Shown piece after piece: positions 8,634-15,585 of a stretch of DNA of 48,957 nt. The notes beneath the pieces are model-generated. The model searched no databases and was not told the origin of the DNA. It saw nothing but the letters and a program-made list of their open reading frames with translations. The translations under genes and the position numbers were made by a program. The DNA lies in NCBI GenBank assembly GCA_020846715.1, contig JADLDK010000065.1, positions 1 through 48,957 of the forward strand, read 5' to 3'. Position 1 is the stretch's first letter; each line of letters starts with the position of its first letter. Source of the stretch: Armatimonadota bacterium. Its GTDB lineage: Bacteria; Armatimonadota; UBA5829; DSUL01.

Positions 8634-8865
8634 ACCGGTAACGCAATAAACCGACGAAGCTGTCGGATGTGTGGGCATTGTTTGCGCTTACGATTCTGCC
8701 GGTCAGTCAAAAGCCACTCTGTTGTGCTTCTGGTGCTGCGGCAACGTCGTGCGGCCCCCAGCCAGGCGGTCACTGGAGATACAGGAAAGGACGCCTGGCT
8801 TTGACTGACTTCTCAGCGCACCAGGAGCCAGACGCAAAGCCACCGGTAACGGAGTGGACTGAATA
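8634..8865 (+). promoter_or_regulatory. Structured 5' leader with mutually exclusive helices (switch candidate)
   Basis: This gene-free stretch can form at least five helices. (1) The self-complementary ACCGGT occurs at 8634-8639 and 8842-8847, within the 10-base direct repeat ACCGGTAACG, and could close the element. (2) CCGAC/GTCGG forms a hairpin at 8651-8666. (3) 8702-8716 pairs with 8796-8809 through 14 Watson-Crick pairs and one bulged A. (4) GCCAGGCG at 8761-8768 pairs perfectly with CGCCTGGC at 8792-8799. (5) TGGCTTTG at 8796-8803 pairs perfectly with CAAAGCCA at 8835-8842, just before the GGAG at 8851-8854. Helices 3, 4 and 5 compete for the segment 8792-8809. The gene downstream is GlmS-like, but the conserved blocks of the glmS ribozyme are absent. 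The pairings are seen directly; the regulatory role is inference. Confidence 0.5.
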
Positions 8866-9900
8866 ATGCACGACATGTTAAGGGAGATTCTTGAGCAGCC
8901 GCAGGTTGTCGCCCGGCTGGTTGAGAATGGCCGGAGTCTGGCGCGCGAAGTGGCCAGGCTGGCTGAATCGCACGACGTTCAGCAGGTGGTGTTTGCCGCT
9001 CGTGGAACCTCTGATCACGCGGCTGTTTACGGCCAATATCTTTTCCAGGTTGAGTGCGGGATCGCCGCATTTCTGGCTGCGCCCTCAGTAGTCACTGTTT
9101 ACCGCAAGCCACTTCATCTCCCTAAGACAATGGTTATTGGCATCTCCCAGTCCGGATGCGCTCAAGACGTAATGGAGTACATGAGCGCCGCAAGGGAGCA
9201 GGGTAGTCCTGTTGTGGCAATCACCAATGATCCTGCGTCTGAGCTGAGCAGACTGGCGGACATTTCCATCCCATTGGGAGCGGGAGTTGAAAAAAGTGTC
9301 GCTGCAACCAAGACTTACACCGCCACCCTTGCTGCTCTGGCGCTGATTGCCGCATATATGGGCAACCGCACGGAAGCGCTGGATGACCTTGCCGAAGCGC
9401 CGGATCTGATGGATCGCACTATTAAGATGAGTGCCGGCCTCCAGCGAATCGCCGCCACGTCCCCCATCCGCAGTGAATGCTTCGTGGTGGGGCGCGGTCT
9501 GAACTATGCGACGGCTCTTGAGACTGCTCTGAAGATCATGGAGACCAGCTATGTGCTGGCGAGGGGCTATTCAGCGGCGGATTTCCTGCACGGGCCCGTC
9601 GCGGCGGCACAGGCGGTGCCGGGAATTATCTACGTTCCACACGACGAAGCTCGAGATTCCGTGCTGGAAGTCGCCCGCAGCCTCTACAGCAAAGGCACAC
9701 ACTTGACAGTGGTCTCCAGCGATCGGGAGGCCCTGGGGCTCTCAGCGGACGCTGTGGAGGTGCCCAAAGGGCGCAGCCGCTGGGTTGATCCGCTTGCTCA
9801 GATTCTGGTGGGGCAGCGTCTAGCCTATCAGATCTCAGTTGCCAGAGGGCTGGATCCGGATACTCCCAGGGGCCTTTCCAAAGTTACAGTTACAGTCTGA
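8866..9900 (+). CDS. SIS-domain GlmS-like isomerase / NagB-II-type deaminase
   Basis: The protein is 344 residues and consists of two SIS domains, equal to the isomerase half of GlmS without the glutaminase domain. Motifs include ARGTSDHAAVYGQYLFQ, VIGISQSGCAQDVMEY (SQSG phosphate-binding loop), VVAITNDPASELSRLAD, GVEKSVAATKTYTATLAAL, DFLHGPVAAAQAVPG and the C-terminal GLDPDTPRGLSKVTVT. This is the standard layout of glucosamine-6-phosphate deaminase type II (NagB-II) and related AgaS-like enzymes, which convert amino-sugar phosphates to keto-sugar phosphates plus ammonia. Without a glutaminase domain, synthesis of GlcN6P from glutamine is unlikely. It lies downstream of namZ and behind an unusually structured leader. 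The start ATG at 8866 has a weak GGAG 11 bases upstream. The substrate is not proven. Confidence 0.85.
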   Translation: MHDMLREILEQPQVVARLVENGRSLAREVARLAESHDVQQVVFAARGTSDHAAVYGQYLFQVECGIAAFLAAPSVVTVYRKPLHLPKTMVIGISQSGCAQDVMEYMSAAREQGSPVVAITNDPASELSRLADISIPLGAGVEKSVAATKTYTATLAALALIAAYMGNRTEALDDLAEAPDLMDRTIKMSAGLQRIAATSPIRSECFVVGRGLNYATALETALKIMETSYVLARGYSAADFLHGPVAAAQAVPGIIYVPHDEARDSVLEVARSLYSKGTHLTVVSSDREALGLSADAVEVPKGRSRWVDPLAQILVGQRLAYQISVARGLDPDTPRGLSKVTVTV

Positions 9901-10046
9901 TTCGCACCCAGGGCTCCGATATTTCCGCAGGCGCCTTGCGCTTGCGCCCGTACGGGATAGACATCGATGCTTTCACGCATACGTTGTCTGACGTCGCCAC
10001 AGCATATGGCCCTGGCTGTTCCATCTCCACTGTCGCGCCTGGAGTC

Positions 10047-10055
10047 TGCTAGAAT
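10047..10055 (+). promoter_or_regulatory. Extended -10 element before the nucleoside hydrolase
   Basis: TGCTAGAAT fits the extended -10 pattern and is identical to the -10 region before rpsA (28032-28040). It lies only 15 bases before the ATG at 10070, so transcription from it would be nearly leaderless. No Shine-Dalgarno sequence is visible before that ATG, which agrees with a very short leader. No -35 match was found. Confidence 0.4.
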
Positions 10056-10069
10056 GTGTCGCTGAACAG

Positions 10070-10996
10070 ATGGCGGCAAAGCGCGTAATCCTCGACACTG
10101 ACATTGGAACTGACGTTGACGACGCATTCGCCCTGGCATTTTTGCTGGGGTCGCCAGAGTTGACTCTGGACGGGGTGACAGTCGTTTACGGCGATGTGGA
10201 TGTTCGCGCTCGCCTGGCTCTCAGACTCCTGCAAGCCTCAGGACACCGCCACCTCCCTGTCGCGCTTGGAAGACGCCAGCCGTTGCGGCCGGGGTTGAGG
10301 GCGTGGTGGGCAGGTCACGAGAGCGAGGTCTGGGATACCTCCGGAGTTGACCTTTCGCAAATCAGCTCATCAGGAGCGGAGGCGTTCATTCTGGAGCAGA
10401 TTGAGAAAAGACGTACAGATCTCGCCCTGGTCGCTATTGGCCCATTGAGCAATATTGGCGCTCTTGCTCGCGACTGTCCACGGGCCTTTCAGTCACTTGA
10501 CAACCTCTCGATGATGGGTGGCAATTTCATGGGAGTGCACGGGCGCTCTATTCTCCCTGAACACAACTTCAAATCTGATCCAGAGGCGGCTGATATTGTG
10601 CTGCAGTCTGGAGCGCCAGCGCGCATGGTTGGCATCAACATCACAAAGCAGACCTCTCTCTCCCGCAGCCACGTGAAAGCCTTGCGGGATATTCCTACAG
10701 AGGCAGCTCAGCTCCTGGCCACCGCTGGGGAGCACTATCTCAACTTGTGCGATCGGGATTCCACCCCCATGCACGACTCTACAGCCGTTGCGGCGTTGAC
10801 GCATCCCGAAATCTTCACCTGGCGGACTTTGCATCCTCGCGTCCAAACTGAAGGCAATGAGGCTGGAGTTGTCACCTTTAAGGAATCTGTCGATCCTGGC
10901 GCGGCGTCTGTCGATGTTGCCACGGATATTGACCTTGAAGCCTTTCAGAATCTGTTTTGGCAGAGGATTCACAGCTTCGCGCAAACAACTCCATAG
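10070..10996 (+). CDS. Inosine-uridine type nucleoside hydrolase
   Basis: The protein is 308 residues, the usual length of the IUNH family. The N-terminal calcium-binding signature is present as VILDTDIGTDVDDAFALAF. Further family marks are LVAIGPLSNIGALARD, MMGGNFMGVHGRSILPEHNF, FKSDPEAADIVLQSG and MHDSTAVAALTHPE, where the last Asp completes the metal site. These enzymes cleave the N-glycosidic bond of ribonucleosides to ribose and base in the cytoplasm. It stands among sugar-handling genes (isomerase, FGGY kinase, ABC permease and binding protein). The released pentose could feed that route, but the nucleoside or nicotinamide-riboside preference is not evident. The ATG has no clear Shine-Dalgarno sequence. 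Confidence 0.9.
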   Translation: MAAKRVILDTDIGTDVDDAFALAFLLGSPELTLDGVTVVYGDVDVRARLALRLLQASGHRHLPVALGRRQPLRPGLRAWWAGHESEVWDTSGVDLSQISSSGAEAFILEQIEKRRTDLALVAIGPLSNIGALARDCPRAFQSLDNLSMMGGNFMGVHGRSILPEHNFKSDPEAADIVLQSGAPARMVGINITKQTSLSRSHVKALRDIPTEAAQLLATAGEHYLNLCDRDSTPMHDSTAVAALTHPEIFTWRTLHPRVQTEGNEAGVVTFKESVDPGAASVDVATDIDLEAFQNLFWQRIHSFAQTTP

Positions 10997-11069
10997 CCGG
11001 TCAGCGCAGCAGGTTGGAACAGCACGGGGCCAGGCCTCACCGGCCTGCGGAACTATCTGCCTTTCCATT

Positions 11070-11075
11070 TATAAT
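11070..11075 (+). promoter_or_regulatory. TATAAT -10 box before the sugar isomerase gene
   Basis: A perfect TATAAT sits 28 bases before the ATG at 11103, in a T-rich context (CCATTTATAATCACG). No good -35 hexamer is seen 16-18 bases upstream. It would give a short leader that still contains the AGGAG at 11093-11097. Confidence 0.45.
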
Positions 11076-11102
11076 CACGAAAAGCTGGCTACAGGAGCAA
11101 TC

Positions 11103-11933
11103 ATGCAAGTTGGATTTTTAACAGCGCCCTTTGGGGGCGACTCACTGGATTCGGTCGTGGCGTTCGCCGCAGGAGCTGGATTCGACTCTCTCGAGGTCGC
11201 AAGTGGCCCTGGTTCAAAACATCTGGATATCAACACCTTTTCGAGTGCGGATGCGGATCGCATCAAAGAGCTGTTCTCCAGCAACAATATGAAGATCAGC
11301 AGTCTCGCCTGGTACACGGACGTTGTGCATCCCGCAAGCCGTCAGGAGCAGGCGACTGCGTTCAAAAAGTTGGTTGATGCGGCGCATGCTCTGGACGTTG
11401 ACGTCGTGTGCACTCTGGCAGGCATGCCGGTTGAGGGCAAAGATCGCTTCAGGACCATAGATGAGGACTGTAAGCCAGCCTTTACGCCGCTCGTTGAGTA
11501 TGCCGCTGACAAGGGCATCCGAATATGCCTTGAGAACTGGTTCGCGACAAACATACAGAATCTACTGCACTTTGACGCCATTTTCACCGCCGTACCGCAC
11601 GAAAACTTTGGGCTTAACTATGATCCTTCTCACCTCGTGCACCAGGAGATTGATTATCTGCGGGCCGTGGATGAGTTCAAGTCCCGTATCTTCCACTCGC
11701 ACGCCAAAGACACCGAGATTCGCAAGTATCAGCGGGATCGCATCGGAAGTCTGAACGGTGGATGGTGGCGCTATGTAATTCCGGGCACTGGCGTCATTGA
11801 CTGGGGCGAGTACATCGCGCATCTGCGCGTGGCTGGCTACGACGGCGTCCTCTCCATCGAACACGAGGATGGGACGGTCGGACGAGAGCAGGGAATGGAG
11901 ATCGGACTGCGTCATCTCAAGCAGTTCATCTGA
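11103..11933 (+). CDS. Sugar phosphate isomerase/epimerase, AP-endonuclease-2 fold
   Basis: The protein is 276 residues. The ATG at 11103 follows AGGAG by five bases; the longer open frame upstream overlaps the nucleoside hydrolase and is not used. The sequence fits the xylose-isomerase-like TIM barrel (IolE/IolI/Hyi family): MQVGFLTAPFGG, GFDSLEVASGPG, VVCTLAGMPVEG, ICLENWF, NFGLNYDPSHLVHQ, IFHSHAKDTEI, VIPGTGVIDWGEYI and LSIEHEDGT. The Glu in the CLEN motif, the Asp/His in NYDPSHL, the His in FHSHAKD and the Glu in SIEHED are the usual divalent-metal ligands. Such enzymes isomerise or epimerise keto-sugars and inositol derivatives. Its position before an FGGY kinase suggests it produces the ketose that the kinase phosphorylates, which is inference. 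Confidence 0.88.
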   Translation: MQVGFLTAPFGGDSLDSVVAFAAGAGFDSLEVASGPGSKHLDINTFSSADADRIKELFSSNNMKISSLAWYTDVVHPASRQEQATAFKKLVDAAHALDVDVVCTLAGMPVEGKDRFRTIDEDCKPAFTPLVEYAADKGIRICLENWFATNIQNLLHFDAIFTAVPHENFGLNYDPSHLVHQEIDYLRAVDEFKSRIFHSHAKDTEIRKYQRDRIGSLNGGWWRYVIPGTGVIDWGEYIAHLRVAGYDGVLSIEHEDGTVGREQGMEIGLRHLKQFI

Positions 11934-12022
11934 CTCTGGCCTGCCGGAGTATCTTGTAGCCGCCGAACCTGACCGCAACGTCGCCGTTGGATTGGCGGCT
12001 ACTGGAGAACAAGAATTCTGAT

Positions 12023-13549
12023 ATGAGCTACTTTCTCGGGATAGACATCGGCACAGGTGGCGCCCGGTCACTGGTTATTGACGAGCAGGGACGGCTGCTC
12101 GGATCCGCTTCGTCGGAATATCCACTTCTCACGCCAAAGCCGCTCTGGGCGGAGCAGCACCCGCAGGACTGGTGGCAGGGTGTGCTGAGGTGTCTCCCTG
12201 ATGCTTGTCGGAAGGCGGGGATAAGTCCCTCCGGCATCAGCGCTGTAGGGCTCTCTGGCCAGATGCACGGAGCAGTGTTTCTGGACGAGAAAGACGCTGT
12301 TATCCGTCCGGCCATTCTCTGGTGTGACCAGCGGACCGCCGATGAGTGTGATGAAATCACGGAGCGCGCGGGGGCGCAGGCTGTGCACCGGATAACGCTC
12401 AATCGGGTTCTGACCGGCTTTCAGGCGCCCAAGGCTGTCTGGCTCAAGAACAATGAGCCGGAAGCTCATCGGCGCATTAGAAAGCTCTTACTGCCAAAGG
12501 ATTACATCCGGTTCAAATTGACTGGCGCCTACGCAACGGAGGTGTCGGACGCTTCGGGCACATCTCTTTTGAATGTTGTCGAGCGGAAGTGGTCTCCCGA
12601 GATGATGGAGGCGGCTTTTGTTGAAGAGAGCTGGCTGCCGGAGTGCTTTGAATCAGTGGAAGTCTCTGCGACCGTGAGCCGTGAGGGAGCGCAGGCGACC
12701 GGTCTCAGAGAAGGTACGCCGGTCGTTGGCGGCGGTGGTGACCAGGCTGCCGGTGGCATTGGAAGCGGGGTGGTGGATACTGGTCTTGTGAGCACGTCCC
12801 TTGGCACGTCCGGTGTCGTTTTTGCCTATGCGGACAAGCCGTTTGTCGATCCTCTGCTGCGAACGCACACTTTCTGCCACGCTGTCCCTGGTAAATGGCA
12901 CGCTATGGGAGTGGTTATCTCCGCTGGTGGTTCCTTGCGCTGGTATCGCGACACCTTCTGTGAAGAAGAAAAGCGCCTCGCTCTGCAGCAGAACAAAGAC
13001 GCCTATGATCTGATATTGCAGGCTGCGGAGGATATTGCGCCGGGGTGTGAAGGCTTGTTCTATTTGCCGTACCTCTCTGGAGAGCGAACGCCCTATCCTG
13101 ATCCGTTCGCCCGCGGTGTGTTCTTTGGGGCGACACTATCGCATACGCGAGCCCACTTCAGCCGCGCTGTGCTGGAAGGGGTTAGCTTTGCTCTCAAGGA
13201 CAGCTTTGAGATATTGAACTCTATTGGCGTAGATGCTCAGCAGGTGCGCGTTATGGGCGGGGGAGCGCGCAGTGGTTTCTGGCGGCAGCTTCTGGCGGAT
13301 GTCGTCGGACGCACTCATGTGACTCTCAATGTAGAAGAAGGGGCTGCGTTTGGTGTGGCGCTGTTGGCCGGCGTTTCCCAGCGCGCATGGAGCAGTGTCC
13401 AGGAGGCGTGCTCGGCGACCCTCACCACGCATCAAAGCTGTGAGTCGGATTCGACTCGCACACTCGCTTACAAGCCCTTGCATCGGTTCTATCAGTCCCT
13501 ATACTCAGCCATGAAAGAGAGGTTTTCGGCGCTTGCCGAGCTTCAGTAA
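12023..13549 (+). CDS. xylB: FGGY-family carbohydrate kinase, xylulokinase-like
   Basis: The protein is 508 residues, the length of XylB. The ATG at 12023 starts directly at MSYFLGIDIGTGGARSLVID, the first ATP-binding strand. Other marks are GLSGQMHGAVFLD, ILWCDQRTADECDEI, KAVWLKNNEPE, LLLPKDYIRFKLTG (family-typical block), YATEVSDASGTSLLNV, GGGGDQAAGGIGSG, SLGTSGVVFAY, LSGERTPYPDP and RVMGGGARSGFWRQLLADV. These are the xylulokinase versions of the FGGY motifs, so D-xylulose is the most likely substrate, though related ketoses are possible. The Shine-Dalgarno sequence is weak (GGAG at 12004-12007, about 15 bases away). The permease gene overlaps its 3' end, which points to translational coupling. 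Confidence 0.88.
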   Translation: MSYFLGIDIGTGGARSLVIDEQGRLLGSASSEYPLLTPKPLWAEQHPQDWWQGVLRCLPDACRKAGISPSGISAVGLSGQMHGAVFLDEKDAVIRPAILWCDQRTADECDEITERAGAQAVHRITLNRVLTGFQAPKAVWLKNNEPEAHRRIRKLLLPKDYIRFKLTGAYATEVSDASGTSLLNVVERKWSPEMMEAAFVEESWLPECFESVEVSATVSREGAQATGLREGTPVVGGGGDQAAGGIGSGVVDTGLVSTSLGTSGVVFAYADKPFVDPLLRTHTFCHAVPGKWHAMGVVISAGGSLRWYRDTFCEEEKRLALQQNKDAYDLILQAAEDIAPGCEGLFYLPYLSGERTPYPDPFARGVFFGATLSHTRAHFSRAVLEGVSFALKDSFEILNSIGVDAQQVRVMGGGARSGFWRQLLADVVGRTHVTLNVEEGAAFGVALLAGVSQRAWSSVQEACSATLTTHQSCESDSTRTLAYKPLHRFYQSLYSAMKERFSALAELQ

Positions 13550-14573
13550 GCGGGGGTTACAGCATTCGACGCCCGGAAAGGGCAGCGCTGCCTGGGCTCT
13601 GGCGGGCCAGATGCGCGGCGTCTTCGCGCTGCTGCTGGTCTTTATTCTCGGGATCGTTTTCACGCCGAGAAACCTGGTGACGGGTCAGTCTGTCTTTTTG
13701 ACCTGGCAGACTCAGAGCGATATCCTTTTTGAATACTCTGAATACGGGCTGCTTGCCTGCGGGATGACTCTCGTAATCCTCACTGGTGGCATTGACCTTG
13801 CTGTTGGCAGCGTTCTCGGCTTCATTGCCACACTATTTGCGCTGCTTCTTATCGGGTTCGGCTGGGGCGTTGGCGCCGCCGTCGCGGCCTGCATTCTTGC
13901 GGGATTGGCAGTGGGACTCGTCAATGGAGTTCTGATAGGCCGTTTCGGACTGCAGCCTTTTGTGGCGACTCTGGCGGTGATGGTGGCGGCCAGAGGAGCA
14001 GCCAAGGCCATCTCAGGTGGAATCAAAGTTCAGCCTGGAGCACGTACGTGGTATGCGATGCAGGAAGGAACGCCACGCGTATTCGAGTGGATGACCACTC
14101 GTCTGCCCGGTGTTGGAATACAGCCTGCCACGCTTCTGTTTCTCATCAGCATCCTTGTGATGTATGTTGTTGTCCGCTACAGCAGCTTTGGACGGAAGCT
14201 GTACGCCGTAGGGGGGAACGAGGAAGCGGCGCGTCTGTCCGGTATCAACGTGAGGTGGACCAAGACCTCAGCCTATGCCCTGTGCACAGTGTTCGCCGCG
14301 CTGGCTGGCCTTATCAGCGCCAGCCGAAGCAGCATCGGCGATCCAGAAGCTGGATTCACCTACGAGCTCGACGCCATAGCGGCGGTTGTCATTGGTGGAA
14401 CCACGCTCACGGGCGGGCAGGGTGGCATGGGCTTCACGCTGGTGGGCGTACTCACGATCGCGTACATCAACAAAATCCTTTCACTCAACGCTGTACAGGA
14501 ACCGGCGCGGCTTCTGGCGAAAGGACTCATCATAGTCGCCGCTGTCTTGATTCAGCAAAAGCGTCGGGTTTGA
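13533..14573 (+). CDS. ABC sugar transporter permease (RbsC/YtfT-like)
   Basis: The protein is 346 residues with eight to ten hydrophobic segments. It belongs to the monosaccharide ABC permease family: LLACGMTLVILTGGIDLAVG (the family signature), GRFGLQPFVATLAVMVAARG, YSSFGRKLYAVGGNEEAARL, SGINVRWTKTSAYALC and IGGTTLTGGQGGMGFTLVG. I kept the TTG at 13533, which overlaps the kinase stop and has AGAGAGG about ten bases upstream; the ATG at 13611 is the alternative and would still keep all membrane segments. It forms an inner-membrane pore with an ATPase of the RbsA type. No such ATPase gene is present anywhere in the window, so the transporter must borrow one. The binding protein follows 59 bases downstream. 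Confidence 0.88.
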   Translation: MPSFSKRGLQHSTPGKGSAAWALAGQMRGVFALLLVFILGIVFTPRNLVTGQSVFLTWQTQSDILFEYSEYGLLACGMTLVILTGGIDLAVGSVLGFIATLFALLLIGFGWGVGAAVAACILAGLAVGLVNGVLIGRFGLQPFVATLAVMVAARGAAKAISGGIKVQPGARTWYAMQEGTPRVFEWMTTRLPGVGIQPATLLFLISILVMYVVVRYSSFGRKLYAVGGNEEAARLSGINVRWTKTSAYALCTVFAALAGLISASRSSIGDPEAGFTYELDAIAAVVIGGTTLTGGQGGMGFTLVGVLTIAYINKILSLNAVQEPARLLAKGLIIVAAVLIQQKRRV

Positions 14574-14632
14574 GACAGTTTTTCGCGGCGCCGCACCGTT
14601 TGCCAATCAAGAAACGATCCTCAGGAGACACA

Positions 14633-15577
14633 ATGAAACGAGAGCTGCTTTTTGGTCTGTTTATCGCCGGACTTACAGCCATCGCTGCAGGATGCGCCAG
14701 GTCCCCATCGGCGCCAACGGCGAGCGGTGGCGACGCTCGCGTGTGGAACATCGGGTTTTCTCAGTGCACTCTTTCAGAGCCGTGGCGCGTCCAGATGAAC
14801 GCTGACGTCAAGGCTGCGGCAGAAAGGCACAGGGACAGGATCAATGTCATCTTTCAGGATGCTCAGGATGATACCCCGACACAACAGGCGCAGATCAAAC
14901 AGTTTGTGGAGCAGGGTGTAGATCTCATTATCATCTCACCAAAGGAGAGCCGCCCGTTTGTTCAGCCAATTAACGATGCTGTCAAGAAAGGCGTGCCGGT
15001 CATCGTTCTGGATCGGGACGTTCCGGGAGCGAACTACACCTGTTTCATCGGCGGCGACAACAAGCAGATTGGGCTGGAAGCAGGCAAGTTCATCAAGCAG
15101 ATACTGAATGGAAAAGGCAACGTTGTTGAGCTTGCGGGTTTGATGACTTCGACTCCTGCTCAGGACCGGCACAGCGGCTTTGTGGAGGGCATCTCAGGCT
15201 CCGCGATCAAGGTCATCTTCAATGCGGACTGCCAGTGGAAAGAACCCAAAGCGCAGGCAGAAATGCGCTCGGCGCTTTCGAGGTTTGAGAATATTGACGC
15301 TGTCTACGGACACAACGATCCAAGCGCTCACGGGGCCTATCTGGCCGCGAAGCAGGAGGGGAAGGGCCGTGAGAATACCATCAAGTTCGTTGGGATTGAC
15401 GGGTTGCCCGCTGAGGGACAGAAATACGTGCGGGACGGCCTTCTCACGGCCACATTCGTTTATCCGACCTGTGGACCTGAGTCCATTGACACTGCGCTGA
15501 AGATTCTGGATGGTGAGAAGGTTGACAAGCGCATAATTCTGCCAACGCGCACCATCACTAAAGAAACGCTGAAGTAG
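14633..15577 (+). CDS. Sugar-binding lipoprotein of ABC transporter (YtfQ/RbsB-like)
   Basis: The protein is 314 residues. The ATG at 14633 has AGGAG five bases upstream. Residues 1-20 are a lipoprotein signal with lipobox AIAAGC, so the mature protein is lipid-anchored. The fold is that of periplasmic-binding-protein family 4: VWNIGFSQCTLSEPWRVQMN, INVIFQDAQDDTPTQQAQIK, VDLIIISPKESRP, VPVIVLDRDVPG, FIGGDNKQIGLEAGKFI, AVYGHNDPSAHGAYLAAK and FVGIDGLP. The opening GFSQ ... PWR resembles the galactofuranose-binding protein YtfQ more than RbsB. It supplies substrate to the permease encoded just upstream. A pentose, furanose or nucleoside-derived sugar would fit the neighbours, but the ligand is not determined. 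Confidence 0.9.
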   Translation: MKRELLFGLFIAGLTAIAAGCARSPSAPTASGGDARVWNIGFSQCTLSEPWRVQMNADVKAAAERHRDRINVIFQDAQDDTPTQQAQIKQFVEQGVDLIIISPKESRPFVQPINDAVKKGVPVIVLDRDVPGANYTCFIGGDNKQIGLEAGKFIKQILNGKGNVVELAGLMTSTPAQDRHSGFVEGISGSAIKVIFNADCQWKEPKAQAEMRSALSRFENIDAVYGHNDPSAHGAYLAAKQEGKGRENTIKFVGIDGLPAEGQKYVRDGLLTATFVYPTCGPESIDTALKILDGEKVDKRIILPTRTITKETLK

Positions 15578-15585
15578 GTCCGACT

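Noticed and set aside
8634..8865. glmS ribozyme or c-di-GMP (GEMM) riboswitch in the SIS leader
   Set aside because: GACGCAAAGCCACCGG resembles a GEMM segment, but the required upstream GGCAAA-type block and tetraloop region are missing. The glmS ribozyme core blocks are also missing. The alternative helices are reported instead.
13611..14573. ATG at 13611 as sole permease start
   Set aside because: It is possible, but the TTG at 13533 has a better ribosome site and overlaps the kinase in the coupled manner common in this window.
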